A stretch of 64,000 nt of DNA from Capniomyces stellatus (lineage: Eukaryota; Kickxellomycota; Harpellomycetes; Harpellales; Legeriomycetaceae): assembly GCA_001661515.1 (NCBI GenBank), contig LUVW01000047.1:18163-82162 (forward strand), given 5' to 3'. The position numbers and the translations under genes are program-made. Positions within the stretch are counted from its first letter, which is position 1; each line of letters opens with the position of its first letter. Of this stretch, positions 22,794 through 34,800 are shown one piece after another. The notes under the pieces were generated by a model. It worked only from the letters and a program-made list of their open reading frames with translations. It made no database searches and was not told where the DNA came from.

Positions 22794-23797
22794 TCACTGT
22801 GCTCTCAATCTTAACTCTGGAAACAGCATAGCAATCTCATTGTACGAGTTTTCGGGCGAATCTATATCAAGCACATTGAACTGCTTTAAGCCTTTCTTTT
22901 TCCTCCCTCTATCTTTATTAAACTGTGAATTAAAAGGGGATTTCTTTCAAATACCTGACCCATGAAACGAGTTTCTTGTGTCTGTCAGCCCTAATAAAGA
23001 TCTAAGACTAAATTCAGGCGATAGCTTGGCTCTATTTGTAGGTTTTGCACTTTCGTTACATACAACTTGATATATTGTATATATAAAGGCCATACCAACC
23101 ATTCCAAAAAAAAAAACGCCCACTACACCATCGTCAAAGACAATGACAAGTATACACACACAAACACACACATCTAATATGCATCCAGACTATAAAAATA
23201 AACACTAAATGTATTTACTTGACAGGATGTGTTGGTCCAATAAGCTTTCTCCATCGAAGGATAACATCGTCTCCCTGTAGCACCAGCGCTTGAAACAGGC
23301 CGCTGCAAGCGGTTTAATAATATCCAGACATAAAAGTACATTAATAACGTAGCGCTAACATGTTCACGGATTTTCTATAATGCCATAAAGTCGTGTAGGC
23401 ATAAATAATCCTTAGTTAGGACATATTTGTGTTACCTTGTCATATACCCAGTCAATCGCTCAAAAAAAAAGCGACCTTGGTGGACCTTATAAAACATTTC
23501 AGCATCAGCTTTGCTCCATAATACCGCCTTTTGTGCCAAGATTCTTACAGGCGAATCTACCGAATCTAATCGTTTTATCTCAGATAAAACTCGCTCAACA
23601 GCAAAACGATCAGCACATAGATCTGGTTTCATTAATGCCAATGTGACTTGACTGCCTGTGCATTCTTTTTTAGCTCTAGGTATACTTGTATGTAGATTTG
23701 ATTTTGCTTTTGAATCCAATGTTGTGCTTCTCTCTGTAATTGGTGCCCTCAAGGATCTAAAGCAAAATTTTGGGCGTGTTTTAGTTAAAATTAGCAT
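22794..23797 (-). CDS. Nucleoside diphosphate kinase, NME6-like, probably mitochondrial
   Basis: Proposed exons (minus strand) are 23797-23436, 23302-23219, 23031-22955 and 22861-22794 (donors GTAACA, GTAAAT, GTATTT), giving 196 aa. NDKs transfer the gamma phosphate between NTPs and NDPs via a phosphohistidine. The N terminus of about 45 residues is basic and Ser/Thr-rich, as in a mitochondrial presequence. The core then reads QVTLALMKPDLC, FYKVHQGRFFFERLTGYM, LIGPTHPVKAK, GLTDTRNSFHGSD and SPENSYNEIAMLFPEL across exact splice phases. The catalytic His is in the FHGSD motif. The wording of several blocks is closer to NME6 than to cytosolic NDK. The usual SGP before the buried strand is SGL here. 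Assignment to NME6 rather than another NDK branch is inference. Confidence 0.88.
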
Positions 23798-24338
23798 TAT
23801 GTTTACTTCGAGCAGTTGGTTTTAAAAAGGGTCCAAAAGTGTTGAGAATAAGTTGTATTTAATTAAAGTTTTTTTTATTACTGCAATTGAATTGGATTTA
23901 AGATTTTTATTTTATTTTGCGCCTTTTCGTTGTGGTAACGGATTCAGATTTTTCTCCAGGCCAAGAATTTTTTTTTATTAAAGAATTCTCGGAAATTATC
24001 ATGTTTTCACTTGGGAATTTTCGGAAGCTATTCGCAAAACAGGCCATTGGCTATACGTTGCAAGTAAGCTTTCTTTGAATAATAACCTGGTTCTAAACAA
24101 GAAACCAAGTTGCGCAGAATTGTTATTCTCAAATGTACTCTTCAAAACATTTCCAATTCCAATTCCAAAATAACAATAACTAAACAACATACATTTCTCT
24201 GCACCTTTCTTACTTGGAATTTACTGCCGGATCTGCAAACCAAGATCAGATTCAAAAGGCAGCAGCAAAACATACATTTGCATTAAAAATCAAGAAAGCA
24301 GCAGGTATACCCAAGGCTCACGGCATAGAGAAGGCGAA
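23798..24338. other. Divergent promoter region
   Basis: About 540 bp between the NME6-like gene and the unrecognised gene at 24339. AT-rich, with a T-rich run near 23968. The downstream gene might begin in an extra 5' exon here, since its frame stays open for some codons upstream of 24339. Confidence 0.5.
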
Positions 24339-25357
24339 ATGTCACAGAGTTGCGAAATGCTGCTGTCCGAAAACGGCTCGATAAATCTTTACTTGTCTTT
24401 AATGCAATCACGAAAATCATGGAGCAAAAATATCTTGAGGTCTTGTTTAGAGGCTGATTTCCTTAGGGAGGAGGCGATAAATCCAGACACCCAAAACCCC
24501 GAAATTAACAAATGGCGAAGTCTTGGCTATTGTGGCGTGTTTTTGGGATCTCATTCATACGAGGATTCAGAGTTTTTTATAAGGTTTTCTGATAGCAGCT
24601 TGAAAAAAGATATTGGTGTTGAAGCAAATATAGAATTAAACAAAAAGGAATTAAGCGAAAGCTTCAACAGCACAAGCAGCGGTTTTCAGCTCGGGTTTAG
24701 ATTTCCTCAGCAATTAGAGGGCGTATATGTATTTCCCAAGGATATGGTTAGCGAGACGGTATACACAGAGCCGACAATAAAGGTCTGCCACGTCAAAGCT
24801 AAAGTTTATATTTATAGTAGTACCAATACCAACGTTGATAACAAAACGGCATAGCATGTAAATATATACTACATCATATTTAACCGTGAGTGGTGGTGTG
24901 GTGTGGGGGGCATATACTATGATTGTAGGCGGTTCTATCTTTTAGCATTCCATTAAAGCATGAGGACAAGTGCATGGACGATGATATGTACAACAGCAAA
25001 AGATTTAGTTTTATGGCGGTAACAATGGGGATAGATAAAGCGGGAGTGGAACTTAAAAAACATTTGGACTTGCTATCCAATCATTCTAGCACACTGCTGG
25101 AACGAGAAAAACGAAGCCAGTATATTGTAAGTCTGACTATGCTATTTTCAACGCGATGGATATATTTTGTTATATTGTTAGCATTTGCTGATACTCCATC
25201 TTTTTAATTGAAAACTGTGGATGATGTATAAACTTCAATGGCACTGTATTAGACCCAAGACCACAGAAAGTTATATTGGGCAGAGTTCAAACAGATTGCT
25301 GGGGATATTAACGACTTGGACCTTCTTTATACTGATAATAAACTCGACGTCGGCTAG
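24339..25357 (+). CDS. Unrecognised multi-exon protein
   Basis: Three open segments on the plus strand look like one spliced gene: 24339 to about 24850 (ORF of 171 aa), about 24929-25126, and 25253-25357 ending in TAG. The 25126/25253 junction is well supported (donor GTAAGT, phase 0). The first junction is not settled: acceptors at 24928 or 24945 are possible and several weak donors exist in the first segment. The protein would be roughly 250-270 aa. Visible features are a polar mid-region with an aromatic GYCGVFLGSHSYEDSEFF stretch and a charged, probably helical C terminus (KKHLDLLSNHSSTLLEREKR). No signal peptide or membrane helix is evident. I do not recognise the family and assign no function. 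It is flanked by an NDK gene and a SNARE gene. Confidence 0.55.
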
Positions 25358-25704
25358 ATTGTGATATCTGGTACAGAATGTAGCGCCAAAACAAGCACAT
25401 AACACTATACTACAAAATACCACCAGTACATTTAAAATATCAGCCCATTATATGTTGTGTATATATGCACCATTCAGCTACTTTCTTGGCTCTACTGATT
25501 ATTGTCGTTTATTTAACTTTGTATACACACCAAAAACAACCTTAATCATCACTCCATTTGATCCAAGTAAACCGCGATTATTGTGATTTATTCGCATCCC
25601 AAGTAAAAAATAAAACATCTGTTTAAAAAGTTAAAAGTTTACAAGAATAGCCAAAAAAAAAAAAAGACGGTCATATGCAAGTAAAAACATTTACTGAGTT
25701 GTGT
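25358..25704. other. Convergent 3' spacer
   Basis: Spacer between the 3' ends of the unrecognised gene and GOS1. AT-rich; no gene is seen. Confidence 0.65.
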
Positions 25705-26950
25705 TTAGGCAAAGATATAGTGAATAAACAATATTATACAAACAGAGGCTATAATTGCTAGTATTACTTGATCGCGCAACTTTCTTCCTCGAATTCTACG
25801 CATCAAGACATACATGCTTGGGAACACCTGGTTGATTCCGGTTAACCGATTTCCAGTACCGATTAGACTCGAGTGCTGCTCGCGTAGATCGCTGCGAATA
25901 TCAAATGCCTGGCCAACAATAAAGTCGGTTTCATTAATCGCATTGTCGATATGAATCCGCTCCTCTAGCAGCATGTCTTGACCTGATCCAACATTTCTAA
26001 ATAAATATTTTTTAAAAAAAACCCCCTAAGAAGTGTAAACAACACTGTTCAACAAATGACCACTTGAAAGTCAATTTGTATTTTTTTCATTAAAAAATAA
26101 GAAGAAAAAGGAAGACCAGTATTCCTTTTTTACTTTCTTCCGCCTTTCTTCAACAATTGTATTACTCTCTATTATGTTTAAGCTCGCCGCTATACCGTTA
26201 TAAACCATCGGTGGCTTGGCTTAATATAAATTACCTGTTTATGTTGGAATCTCTCATTAGCATTGCTCTGTTTTTAAGCTTATTGATGTTAAGCTATGTA
26301 GCGGTGGTAAATACAATACATTAAATACAACACAGTGGTTAAGCAACGCGAACTTGCTTAACGCAATAACTTGCTTTGTATCAATAAAATATAATTAAAA
26401 GCGCACCGGTACTTTAAAAAATTAAACCCCCCCCCCCTCCCCAAAAAAAACGGAACCATTTTATTTCAACTTGCCTGATACTTCTTGAAAGAGATGCGAT
26501 ATTCTTGGTACGCCTCACTGTGTCTTTGGAGGACTCTGAATGGGATGGCAATATTAGAATCATCGCTAGTAGATGAGCTATCGAGCTGATGAACTAGAGT
26601 TTCAAGCTATTTGTTTTCGAGTTTCAGGAGTCATCAATAAACGGGTTTGGCGCTTTAAATCTCTTCTCTTTTTTTTTTTTCAACACGTTATTGTGCAAGT
26701 TAGAGTTGGCTTAGTTGAAAATTTAAAGGTGCATTTAACTTACGTTGTTTAATGTTTCGTTGATTGCGTTTTCCAATTTCGCAACATTGTTAATCCAGTT
26801 TTCATCTGAAGAACTGCTTTTAGTGGTGGTATAGTTTGAGTACTTCATCAACATTGCTTCAAGATTCCTTTCTAGCTCTTGAGCGCTACCGGACAAGCTT
26901 TCCCAATCCTGGCTACCATTGTTGTTTTTTCGCAACTTGTTTTTTGGCAT
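25705..26950 (-). CDS. GOS1: Golgi SNARE Gos1 (GOS28/GOSR1)
   Basis: Proposed exons (minus strand) are 26950-26744, 26606-26475, 26293-26235 and 25996-25705, giving 229 aa, close to yeast Gos1. It is a Qb-SNARE for intra-Golgi and endosome-to-Golgi fusion. The N-terminal helix (DWESLSGSAQELERNLEAML), the middle block (LQRHSEAYQEYRISFKK) and the SNARE motif (GQAFDIRSDLREQHSSLI, then GTGNRL) are typical of the family. The C-terminal anchor (QVILAIIASVCIILFIHYIF) ends the protein. Intron 2 starts CAG|GCAAGT, so it appears to be a GC-AG intron. Without it the frame would stop after two codons. The acceptor at 26294 was chosen over 26279 because it keeps the helix length of known Gos1 proteins. 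Intron 2 also holds a C-rich run at about 26427. Confidence 0.9.
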
Positions 26951-27768
26951 TTTCGTTTACCGAGTGTCGTAAATAGCTATCAGCCAAGTAGCAGTTTTGT
27001 ATTCTTGATTCAAAATGAATGGTTATAACCGTCAAATATCGAACTTTTGTCCTATTTCGACAATAGCAAAACACAGAAAACCAAGCAAAGTTTAATAATC
27101 TCAGTAGTATTATAAAAAAGAAGTAAAACCAAGCAAGCCAGGCTTGAAAATCAAGGTAAGATGAGTTTAATTCAAGCAGATTTCATAATCCGTTTAAACC
27201 AAACTTGTGTAATTCAATTGTTAAAATTACGAGCCAAAATTTTAACAAAGATTTAAAAATAATTAACTGGTGATAGTCGTAGCTAAGGAATGGTTAAATA
27301 ACCTAATTACATTTGTTTGTCGTACTTAAAATGACTGGGTTTGAATCATCCAAAATCAATATGTCTAGTCGTAGAAAAATACATGAATGGCAAAACAAAA
27401 CCGACCATTTGGACTTCAATGTTAAATAAAACGAGCAATTGAAAACTTGGCAATTTTGAGGAGAGTAAAAAATAATAATGTGTTCCTGATAAACTGAAGC
27501 CGAGAAATAATCGCAATTCAAAAGAAATCACAGCGTTGCCTGTTTGCTTATTTTGACACCAAACTATCAGCTTATCCAGCTCTAAAATCAGAACAATACA
27601 ACCTTAATAACAGGCACTAGTTGTAACAAACAGTAAGCTTGTCCAACATTAGCTCATCCGTCAACACACAATCAAAACTTTGTTTGCACACCGCCTTGTG
27701 GGGTACTAAAAAGAAAGAAGGATTACAATATCAAAAGAAAGAAAGAGGGGTGAAACAATATAAATACA
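26951..27768. other. Divergent promoter region between GOS1 and the UCH gene
   Basis: About 820 bp, AT-rich. The minus-strand frames at 27303-27531 and the plus frame at 27639-27842 are not supported. The latter overlaps the real start of the hydrolase gene in another frame. Confidence 0.6.
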
Positions 27769-29270
27769 ATGTCAGGAGAAAAAGTCAACTGGGCGCCCCT
27801 GGAATCAAATCCAGAAGTAATAAATGCGGTAAGAATAAGTGAGAAACCTTGGATTCGTTTATTATACATGGTCAATTGTACGAACAAACAAATGTAAATG
27901 TGCGCTAGGACTTGGCGCACAGGTCAAAAAATATCTAGCAACTATGTTAATATGATTAGCTATTGTTTGGTTTTGTGTAGATGCTGAAAAGGCTAGGAGT
28001 AGGCGAAGATACTGTGATCAGCGATGTGTGGGGTAAAAAAAAACACTGTCTATATATTTTTTTGAATTGAATGTTCGGAATTTCAGCCAAAACATGCAAT
28101 GCTATTTGGCAGCGATAAATTACGAGCATGCTAGAGTAAAGTGGTGGTAATAATAATGTTTACAAAATGCCAAACTAGGGCTTGACGAAGACCTACTAGC
28201 CATGGTCCCACAACCGAGCCTTGCGGTGATATTTTTATATCCAGTAACGCCTGAAACCGAAAACATAAAAACTGTAACAAATTCAAAGCTGATAAAAAAA
28301 AACATGATACGCGGGTTTTACTAGTGAAATGTGCTTGCAAAATAAAATAAACTTTTTAAATTATATTAGGATGGTGGGAGTTTGGCTGCTGTGGGAGAGG
28401 GACAGGGCGATGAAGGGAAATTGTATTTTATAAAGCAGACAATTGGAAATGCGTGTGGAACGATAGCTATTATACATGCCTTGGCCAACAATTGCGGGTC
28501 GATAAGCTTAGGTATATTATACTTGTAAATACTTTGATCATGAAGCTTTACACGTCAAATTTGGGCGCAAATAAAATCAAAGCAAAGAGTATAAGGTCGC
28601 ATTGATATTGTTGTTCAGGGGGGGGTACTCCAAGATACTCGGTCAACTGATATGTGTCTACCTATTTGGCTACTTGTTTTTCTACCTATATGGCTACCTG
28701 CCTGGCTACCTGTTTGTTTATCTGTTTGCTTATCTGTTTATTGATTTACTTGTTTGTAGAGCCTGGTGTTTTCAAATCATTTTATGAAGAAACCAAGGAT
28801 AAATTACCACATGAACGAGGAAGGATTTTGGAGAACGATTTGGAATTTTCAAAGATACATAGCAACGTTTCATCGGAGGGACAGACTCAAGTAAGTATAC
28901 GTATAGATATAGAGCAGGTGTTTATATCCGAGAAATGTTTTCTCATTGCAAGCACGACCACAAATACATGGACAAATACATGAACAAATAAATGAACAAA
29001 TAAATGAACAAATATATGCTGATTTTGTTTTGTAATATTTTGAATTAGCCTATTGACGCTTACGAAAACGTAGACTTGCACTTTGTTTGCTTTTCGATTG
29101 TTGGAGGGAAGCTGTATGAGTTTGATGGCAGTAAACCAGCGCCAATATGCCATGGCAATGCTGATAATGTACTGTCAGGATCAGCAAAGGTGATTAAAAA
29201 GTACATGGAAAGCAACAAGACCTTGACAAAGTTCAATGTTTTATCACTTGGGCCAAGTTTTGCTTTCTAA
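27769..29270 (+). CDS. YUH1: Ubiquitin C-terminal hydrolase (UCHL3/Yuh1 family)
   Basis: Proposed exons are 27769-27828, 27981-28032, 28179-28273, 28370-28511, 28760-28890 and 29049-29270, giving 233 aa, the size of UCHL3. The enzyme is a cysteine protease that cleaves small adducts from the C terminus of ubiquitin. Every catalytic element is visible: the oxyanion Gln and nucleophile Cys in [10 protein letters not shown], the His in DLHFVCF, and the Asp in LYEFDG. Other family blocks are [30 protein letters not shown] and [10 protein letters not shown]. All splice phases are consistent (donors GTAAGA, GTAAAA, GTAACA, GTATAT, GTAAGT). Introns 4 and 5 carry tandem repeats, and intron 4 a poly-G run near 28618. 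An assembly gap in poly-G lies just downstream of the stop codon. Its 3' end faces that of the Ddi1 gene. Confidence 0.93.
28656..28757 (+). repeat. Imperfect minisatellite in UCH intron 4
   Basis: Degenerate CTACCTGTTTGG/TATCTGTTTGC units fill the 3' half of the intron up to the acceptor TTGTAG, extending its polypyrimidine-like tract. Confidence 0.8.
28960..29018 (+). repeat. 12-bp tandem repeat in UCH intron 5
   Basis: Repeats of AAATACATGGAC, drifting to AAATAAATGAAC, lie within the intron 28891-29048. Confidence 0.85.
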
Positions 29271-29343
29271 ATTTTGGTTTTTGGTCATGATAACACTACA
29301 TAGTACTGTGATTGGTGATAGCCTCACTTTGCTACTTTTTTTT

Positions 29344-29385
29344 GGGGGGGGGGGGGGGNNNNNNNNNNNNGGGGGGGGGGGGGGG
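29344..29385. repeat. Poly-G tract with assembly gap
   Basis: A G run interrupted by twelve N (29359-29370), between the UCH and Ddi1 3' ends. The length is unknown. Confidence 0.9.
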
Positions 29386-29545
29386 TTGTTGCCACTCTCG
29401 TTTATTGTTATTTATGCTTTTAAATTTTTTTTATTGAAGTACTTTTAGCTATTTTTTATTTAAAAAAAGAGCTCAAGAAATTGTAAAAATAAAAGTAAAC
29501 CAAACAGTAGAAATAAAATATGGTAACTAAAAAGGTGGCGCGCTT

Positions 29546-31840
29546 TCAGTCAAATATTAGTCCAGCAGCAACGTCGGGGTTTCCGTTTGCAGCATCCAAG
29601 GCGCTGATAGCTTGTTCTCTAGTGACTCCAAGAGCCATTAGGTTCGTAATTACAGTGTCAGGATACTTTGAACTTAAAGCGGCTTTCTGAGCCAGAGCCG
29701 GGCCTTCGTTGGACTTTCCATTGGCTATTGACACGTTGCTTTTGCTGGTTCCGAGGTTTTTGTCATGGTTAGTGGCATCTGATCCAGCATCTGTGCTAGG
29801 CTGCATTTCTTTTGGTGCTGGTGATGCGTGTGTGTCTATCTCTGATTTGGGTCTTGGCATCGCAACTGGGACTGGGCTTCCAGAACTGCTGTTGCTTTTG
29901 GCTGAGAGTGGTGCCAGGGACGAAGATGCTGCTAATCTGCTATCGATACCACTTGTACTTGAGCTGCCAAAAGGATCCAACTCAGCAACGCTTTTGATGC
30001 CGACGCTTAGACTCTCCTTGACCTTGGACGATGATGGGGATGAAAGCAAAGTGGTGCTATCTGTTGGCGGTTTTGATGCGGCGCTTGACGTTGGCTGCTG
30101 TGAGGGAATGTGGTCCAATGACTCATCCATTTTAGGCAACTCATACTCGTGCAAAAACGGAATTGCCTCGTCATTGATTATCAAGGCGTTCTTTTTCAGA
30201 TCTATACACGCCAAATGACGCTTTAACATGTCTAGTCCAAACAAAAGCTCTACCCCCTTGCCCTTTAAGTATTGGTATGTACATAAATTTGTATTAGTAT
30301 CGCTTTTAAACTTTGTTGATTCATTTTCCATCTCGCATCTATTTGTCTTGTCTTATAGAAATTACCTCCATCACCGTAAATGAGCAGATCAAATGCTGAT
30401 TTCCGATTTTCATTGTTGCATTGTGGACTCTACCTAGGATCTTTGCTGTCCCCACGCCTTTGGCAATCCCCTGGAACCTCGTGTCCAGTAACCGCGTCAG
30501 TCCGCATCGTTCAGCACAGTCAGGGCTCACTAATTTGCACAAATTCACTCTGGTTTTATAGTTTTTTTTTCCCCCGTTTTTTTTGTATTTTGGAATCTAA
30601 AAATGGTCAAATAACATCATTCTACTCTTTTCTATTTTTCTATTAATGTATTCACTTACTTATTGTTGCTTGGGCCCCCGAATCCACAAACGCTTTTACA
30701 TGGTGGCCATTGACTTCCGAGTTTATATACAGCATGCTGACTGTTGCAAAGCTTTCGGGGTTGTGTTCAAGTGCGTGCTCCATATTCTTATATACATTTT
30801 CGAGTCTGATTGCCTCCTCGATTTTCTTTTGCGCTTCAATGTTGAATGGGTCAGCGTGGAGTGCCTCAATTTCCATCATCTTCTGCATTTCTAGTTGATA
30901 TCTTTGCTGCTCCATCTGTGTAATCAGTTGTCTGAAGTTAGCTGGGTCTGAACGTGCGGCTCTTATCAAATCTGGGTTGCTCTATTCGTATTTCATTCAG
31001 CCAAAGTAAAACAGCCATCCATTGTAGGTCTAGTTTCTTTTTTTAAAAAGCGTTGGTTTATATCATAATGGTACATAGCTCTCAAACACACACCTGCTCA
31101 AGCTGTCGTAGCAGATTTGGATCAGTTAAAATCCGCTGCCGCATAGCTTCTATACCCTCTGGACTGCCTGCTCCTGTCCCCACTTCTGCTCTTCTTACTC
31201 TCCCTGCTTCCATATCACCGCCATTATCATCAGTATTGCTATTAGTACTATCCAACTTGTTCTTTTTGCTAAATTGATTAGACAAAAAACTCGAGAATGG
31301 GTTTGTCTTTTTCTGCGTAGTCTGGCTTTTTTGTCTGATTATTGGCTGTGGTGCGTTATATCCTGGGTGCTGCTGGTACTGCATAGGTGCATAGTTATTA
31401 TTTATGTTTCCGCCGTAATTCTGTTGTTGATGCCCACCCATATTTAAGCTTCTATTATACCCCTTTTTCTCAAGAACCAATAGTGACTCATCCACAAGTC
31501 CGTAGTCAAACAGCGTTCTCTTTGGATCATTTATCAGTATGTTGCAGTAGAAAATAAGCTGATCCCCTGGTTTAATATCAAACTATATTCAATAGATTTA
31601 AATACATTGTCGTTATTCTTACCATCCTAAGCTACCCAATTTACGCGTATAAAAATATATCTCAAGTACTGCTATTCGGCCTGTTTAAATAGCAAAAACG
31701 TCATCCTATTTTATTTTTGTTGGATATTAAACCTCCAAGCCTACCTCTGCCTCGATTAAAGCAAACAAGTTTTCCAGCTCCATGCTTCCGTCAAGCTCGA
31801 GCTTGAATGTCTCGGTTCCGTACAAAATCGATACCTTCAT
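29546..31840 (-). CDS. DDI1: Ddi1 ubiquitin-dependent aspartyl protease
   Basis: Proposed exons (minus strand) are 31840-31745, 31582-31094, 30981-30660, 30529-30366 and 30262-29546 (donors GTAGGC, GTGTGT, GTAAGT, GTAATT), giving 595 aa. Ddi1 is a proteasomal shuttle with retroviral-type protease activity. An N-terminal ubiquitin-like domain spans exons 1-2 ([32 protein letters not shown]). A Gln/Asn/Met-rich linker follows, then a helical domain ([20 protein letters not shown]). The retropepsin domain has the active-site triad DSGAQAT (exon 3) joined to [15 protein letters not shown] (exon 4), then [16 protein letters not shown] and [18 protein letters not shown] Ser-rich linker leads to a C-terminal UBA domain ([20 protein letters not shown]). 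The exon 3/4 phase rebuilds the conserved Met before SPDCAE. The start of exon 5 could shift by two codons. Confidence 0.93.
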
Positions 31841-34800
31841 TGCGTCGTGCGTTGTTTATTGTCGCTGTTATTTTTTCCGTTTTGGTTTGTACAATGTTTA
31901 ATTAAAAATAAATGAATCTTCGTATTGGTATTGTCGCTCTTTGTTTGGTGTGTAATTAATGTCAAGGTTTTTGCCTTGCTTTGAATAGCAAATTTGAACT
32001 TTGGTGTTGTATTTAACTTGTTTCATAAAATTTAATTGTAGAAATAATAAAAAGCCAAGTCAAGCCAAGTAAATAAACGACTTGAAAAAAACGCAAGGGA
32101 AATGTTACAACGAGTAAAAGCGCTCTATTTGTATTTTGCCAATCCGTTTATAAAGCCTACTGTACAGTTTAATTTGCTATTTATCGCTCCAATTACTAAT
32201 TTATTTTTGGCTTTTAATTGCTCGCAAAATGAAGGTTGCCATTGACTTGTTTTTTCACCTGCACCATTTCCTGCTATTTTGGCTTTACTTTTTGTAAGTC
32301 CAAACACAAGCTGTGGACTTTTTCCTAATTACAGAGGTCATCTTTATGCGCCAATGTCCTACGCCAAGAAAAACTAGCTCACTTTTATTAGAGTTAACTC
32401 GATAAACAACTTGTACTTGGTATACTATATATACACAAAGTATGGCTAATTGCTCTGCTCGTTACGGTGTTTGGTGTATTGGTAATCGAGGCTGTGTTGC
32501 AAGGTTTGAAGGCCTTGCTTAAACTTCCGTCACCATTAAAACAGCTATCGACAAGTGCTATGTTAGAGTATATGTAGCAACAACCATACTCTTTAGGTAA
32601 CATCAGCTTCCGTGCCATTTGATTTATACAAAGCTGAACACCGTGCTACATAAACCAGTTGAAGGAAGACAATATATGTTGCGAGAATTGGGTTTACAAT
32701 AATCTGCTTGAAATGTATTAAAGCAACCGACTACAAATTCCCAGGATGTTATGGTACAAGAAGAAGATTATGACATCCCTATATCTTACTACTACAAGCA
32801 GGCCAGTAACCTGTCTTATTATTACTTGGTCTAGTAATTAAAAGTTATTCTTGGCGCCCTAAATTTGACCCGTAATATATTTATCAACTATAGACGCTTT
32901 TATTAATAAGCTAAATGCCTAATAAATTGACTGACCACACTCGATATTACTGGCCAGATTATGTTAAAGCATAGCATTGGCACTGAATTGTGCTGGCGAT
33001 AATGACCCGGTTTTTATAAAAGACTTGCCTCTAAAGCAATAACACAGAGAACAAGTATATAAATATCCAAAAATAATAAAAAACCCAGTGCCAATTTATA
33101 CCCATACAGCTTTAGTATCACCAAATGCTAAAACACAACACCAATAACGGTTGAGCCTAAAAAGTAAGCTTTTATTGAGTTTTACTATAGCTACATGATT
33201 GTATGCACAGTACTTGATTTACATATCTGAAAACTGTTTTATATACCCAACAAACCCGGAATTTGCGTACGTGTTGGAATTGTGCTATATGTACATATAC
33301 TTGCTATAGTCAAACATGGTAAATTTCTGGACATTTTTCAGACACGTTTTATTACAAAAGGAGCCTAAATCTAGCCCCAAAAGGACCTACCGTTGGGTTA
33401 TGCGCTAACGCTATTGTTAGCTCGACTTTATACCACTTGACCTTTTCCTTTATTTTGTAAAAAAAACAAAAAAAAAACAATTCTAAAGGTTGTTTTGTTA
33501 AATGATTTATATCCTGTCTATTTGGAAAAGAGCAAGTTATGATGAGTTGAATTTATTACAAAACTCTCAAAACATATGCTGATTTTTGAAACAGGGTCTA
33601 AAGTCCAACGTTTGGTCGTACATCCTTCTATAACAATTGCCTTGATCAACTAGCCCCACCCATCTCCACATTAGCTAAAACGCTCCCCATTTTATGATCT
33701 CCGCATAAAGCGTGGCGTATCTGACTGGCATTATTTTTTGTATAAATAGTTTGAATGTGCTTCTATGGAATGTTGCGGTTATATAAAAATTGAAATTCAT
33801 AGCAATATATGCTGGATTGCTTGCAAAGTAAAATTTCAAATTCTATATTTCCAAGGTATAATTTTTACTGTTTGATTCTTTAGTTTGACTAATCAATAAC
33901 CCAAATCAATTGTGGTAGCTTTTATTTTGCTACATTTTGTCTCAAACAATTTAGCTTGACACTTTTCTTGGACGTATTAGTTTTCAAACGTTGGTATTTG
34001 GTATCTTCACCTTTTCTATTCACACCTTGCTCCTTTGTCTGTTATTTCTACTACTATCATTTCTGTTATTTCTACTATTTCTGTTATTACTTTATTTCTC
34101 TTTTGTATTGAAATTATGGTGTTGAATATTAGCAGAATGTGATTTAAAGCTGATTTATGAAAAAAGGAAAATTGAAATGATATGACAAAATTGCTGATTT
34201 GATATTACATCGCAGTCCGGTCATATGATGTGGTTCGTGAGCAAAATTTTTGATTTACAACTTGCCTGAATGTGATGTGTACTTCATTTTACAAAATCGC
34301 CTCTCTTTATACTCAAGATACGCCTAGATAAAATTGCCTTAGGGTGACACACCTTGGTTTTTGGTTGAAGTTTTTATTGGCCAGTAGGTACTATTGAACT
34401 AGTAAGTGGGTATCAAAATACCATGCTGCTAAGCTAACTTGAAGAGTGTTGTATACGTGATTCACAAAGTAACGTTTAAAGGCCTGATACGCCACTATTG
34501 CTAAGTACTGTTCACTTGGTGCCACCAGATGTCCATACTTTTTCCAATGTATTATTTATGTTTCAAAAAATTGTGTTATTCAGTATACTTACAGGCTAAT
34601 ATATAATGCCAATGTACGAATATCACGGTGTTGTGAGAGTGGCTATAACAATTGCCATAAGATTCTCGAGTTTTGGCGTTTGCTTTGGCTTGCCGTTATT
34701 TTTTTTCACTTTTGGATTTACAGCCATGTTAACTGGTTGGAAATTTTTCCTAAACGTCAGTTATAAAGTAAAGATGTGAACATTATGACCAAGATGGTGT

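Noticed and set aside
27639..27842. 67-codon plus-strand ORF before the ubiquitin hydrolase
   Set aside because: The overlapping frame starting at 27769 gives the conserved hydrolase N terminus [14 protein letters not shown], so this frame is a shadow.
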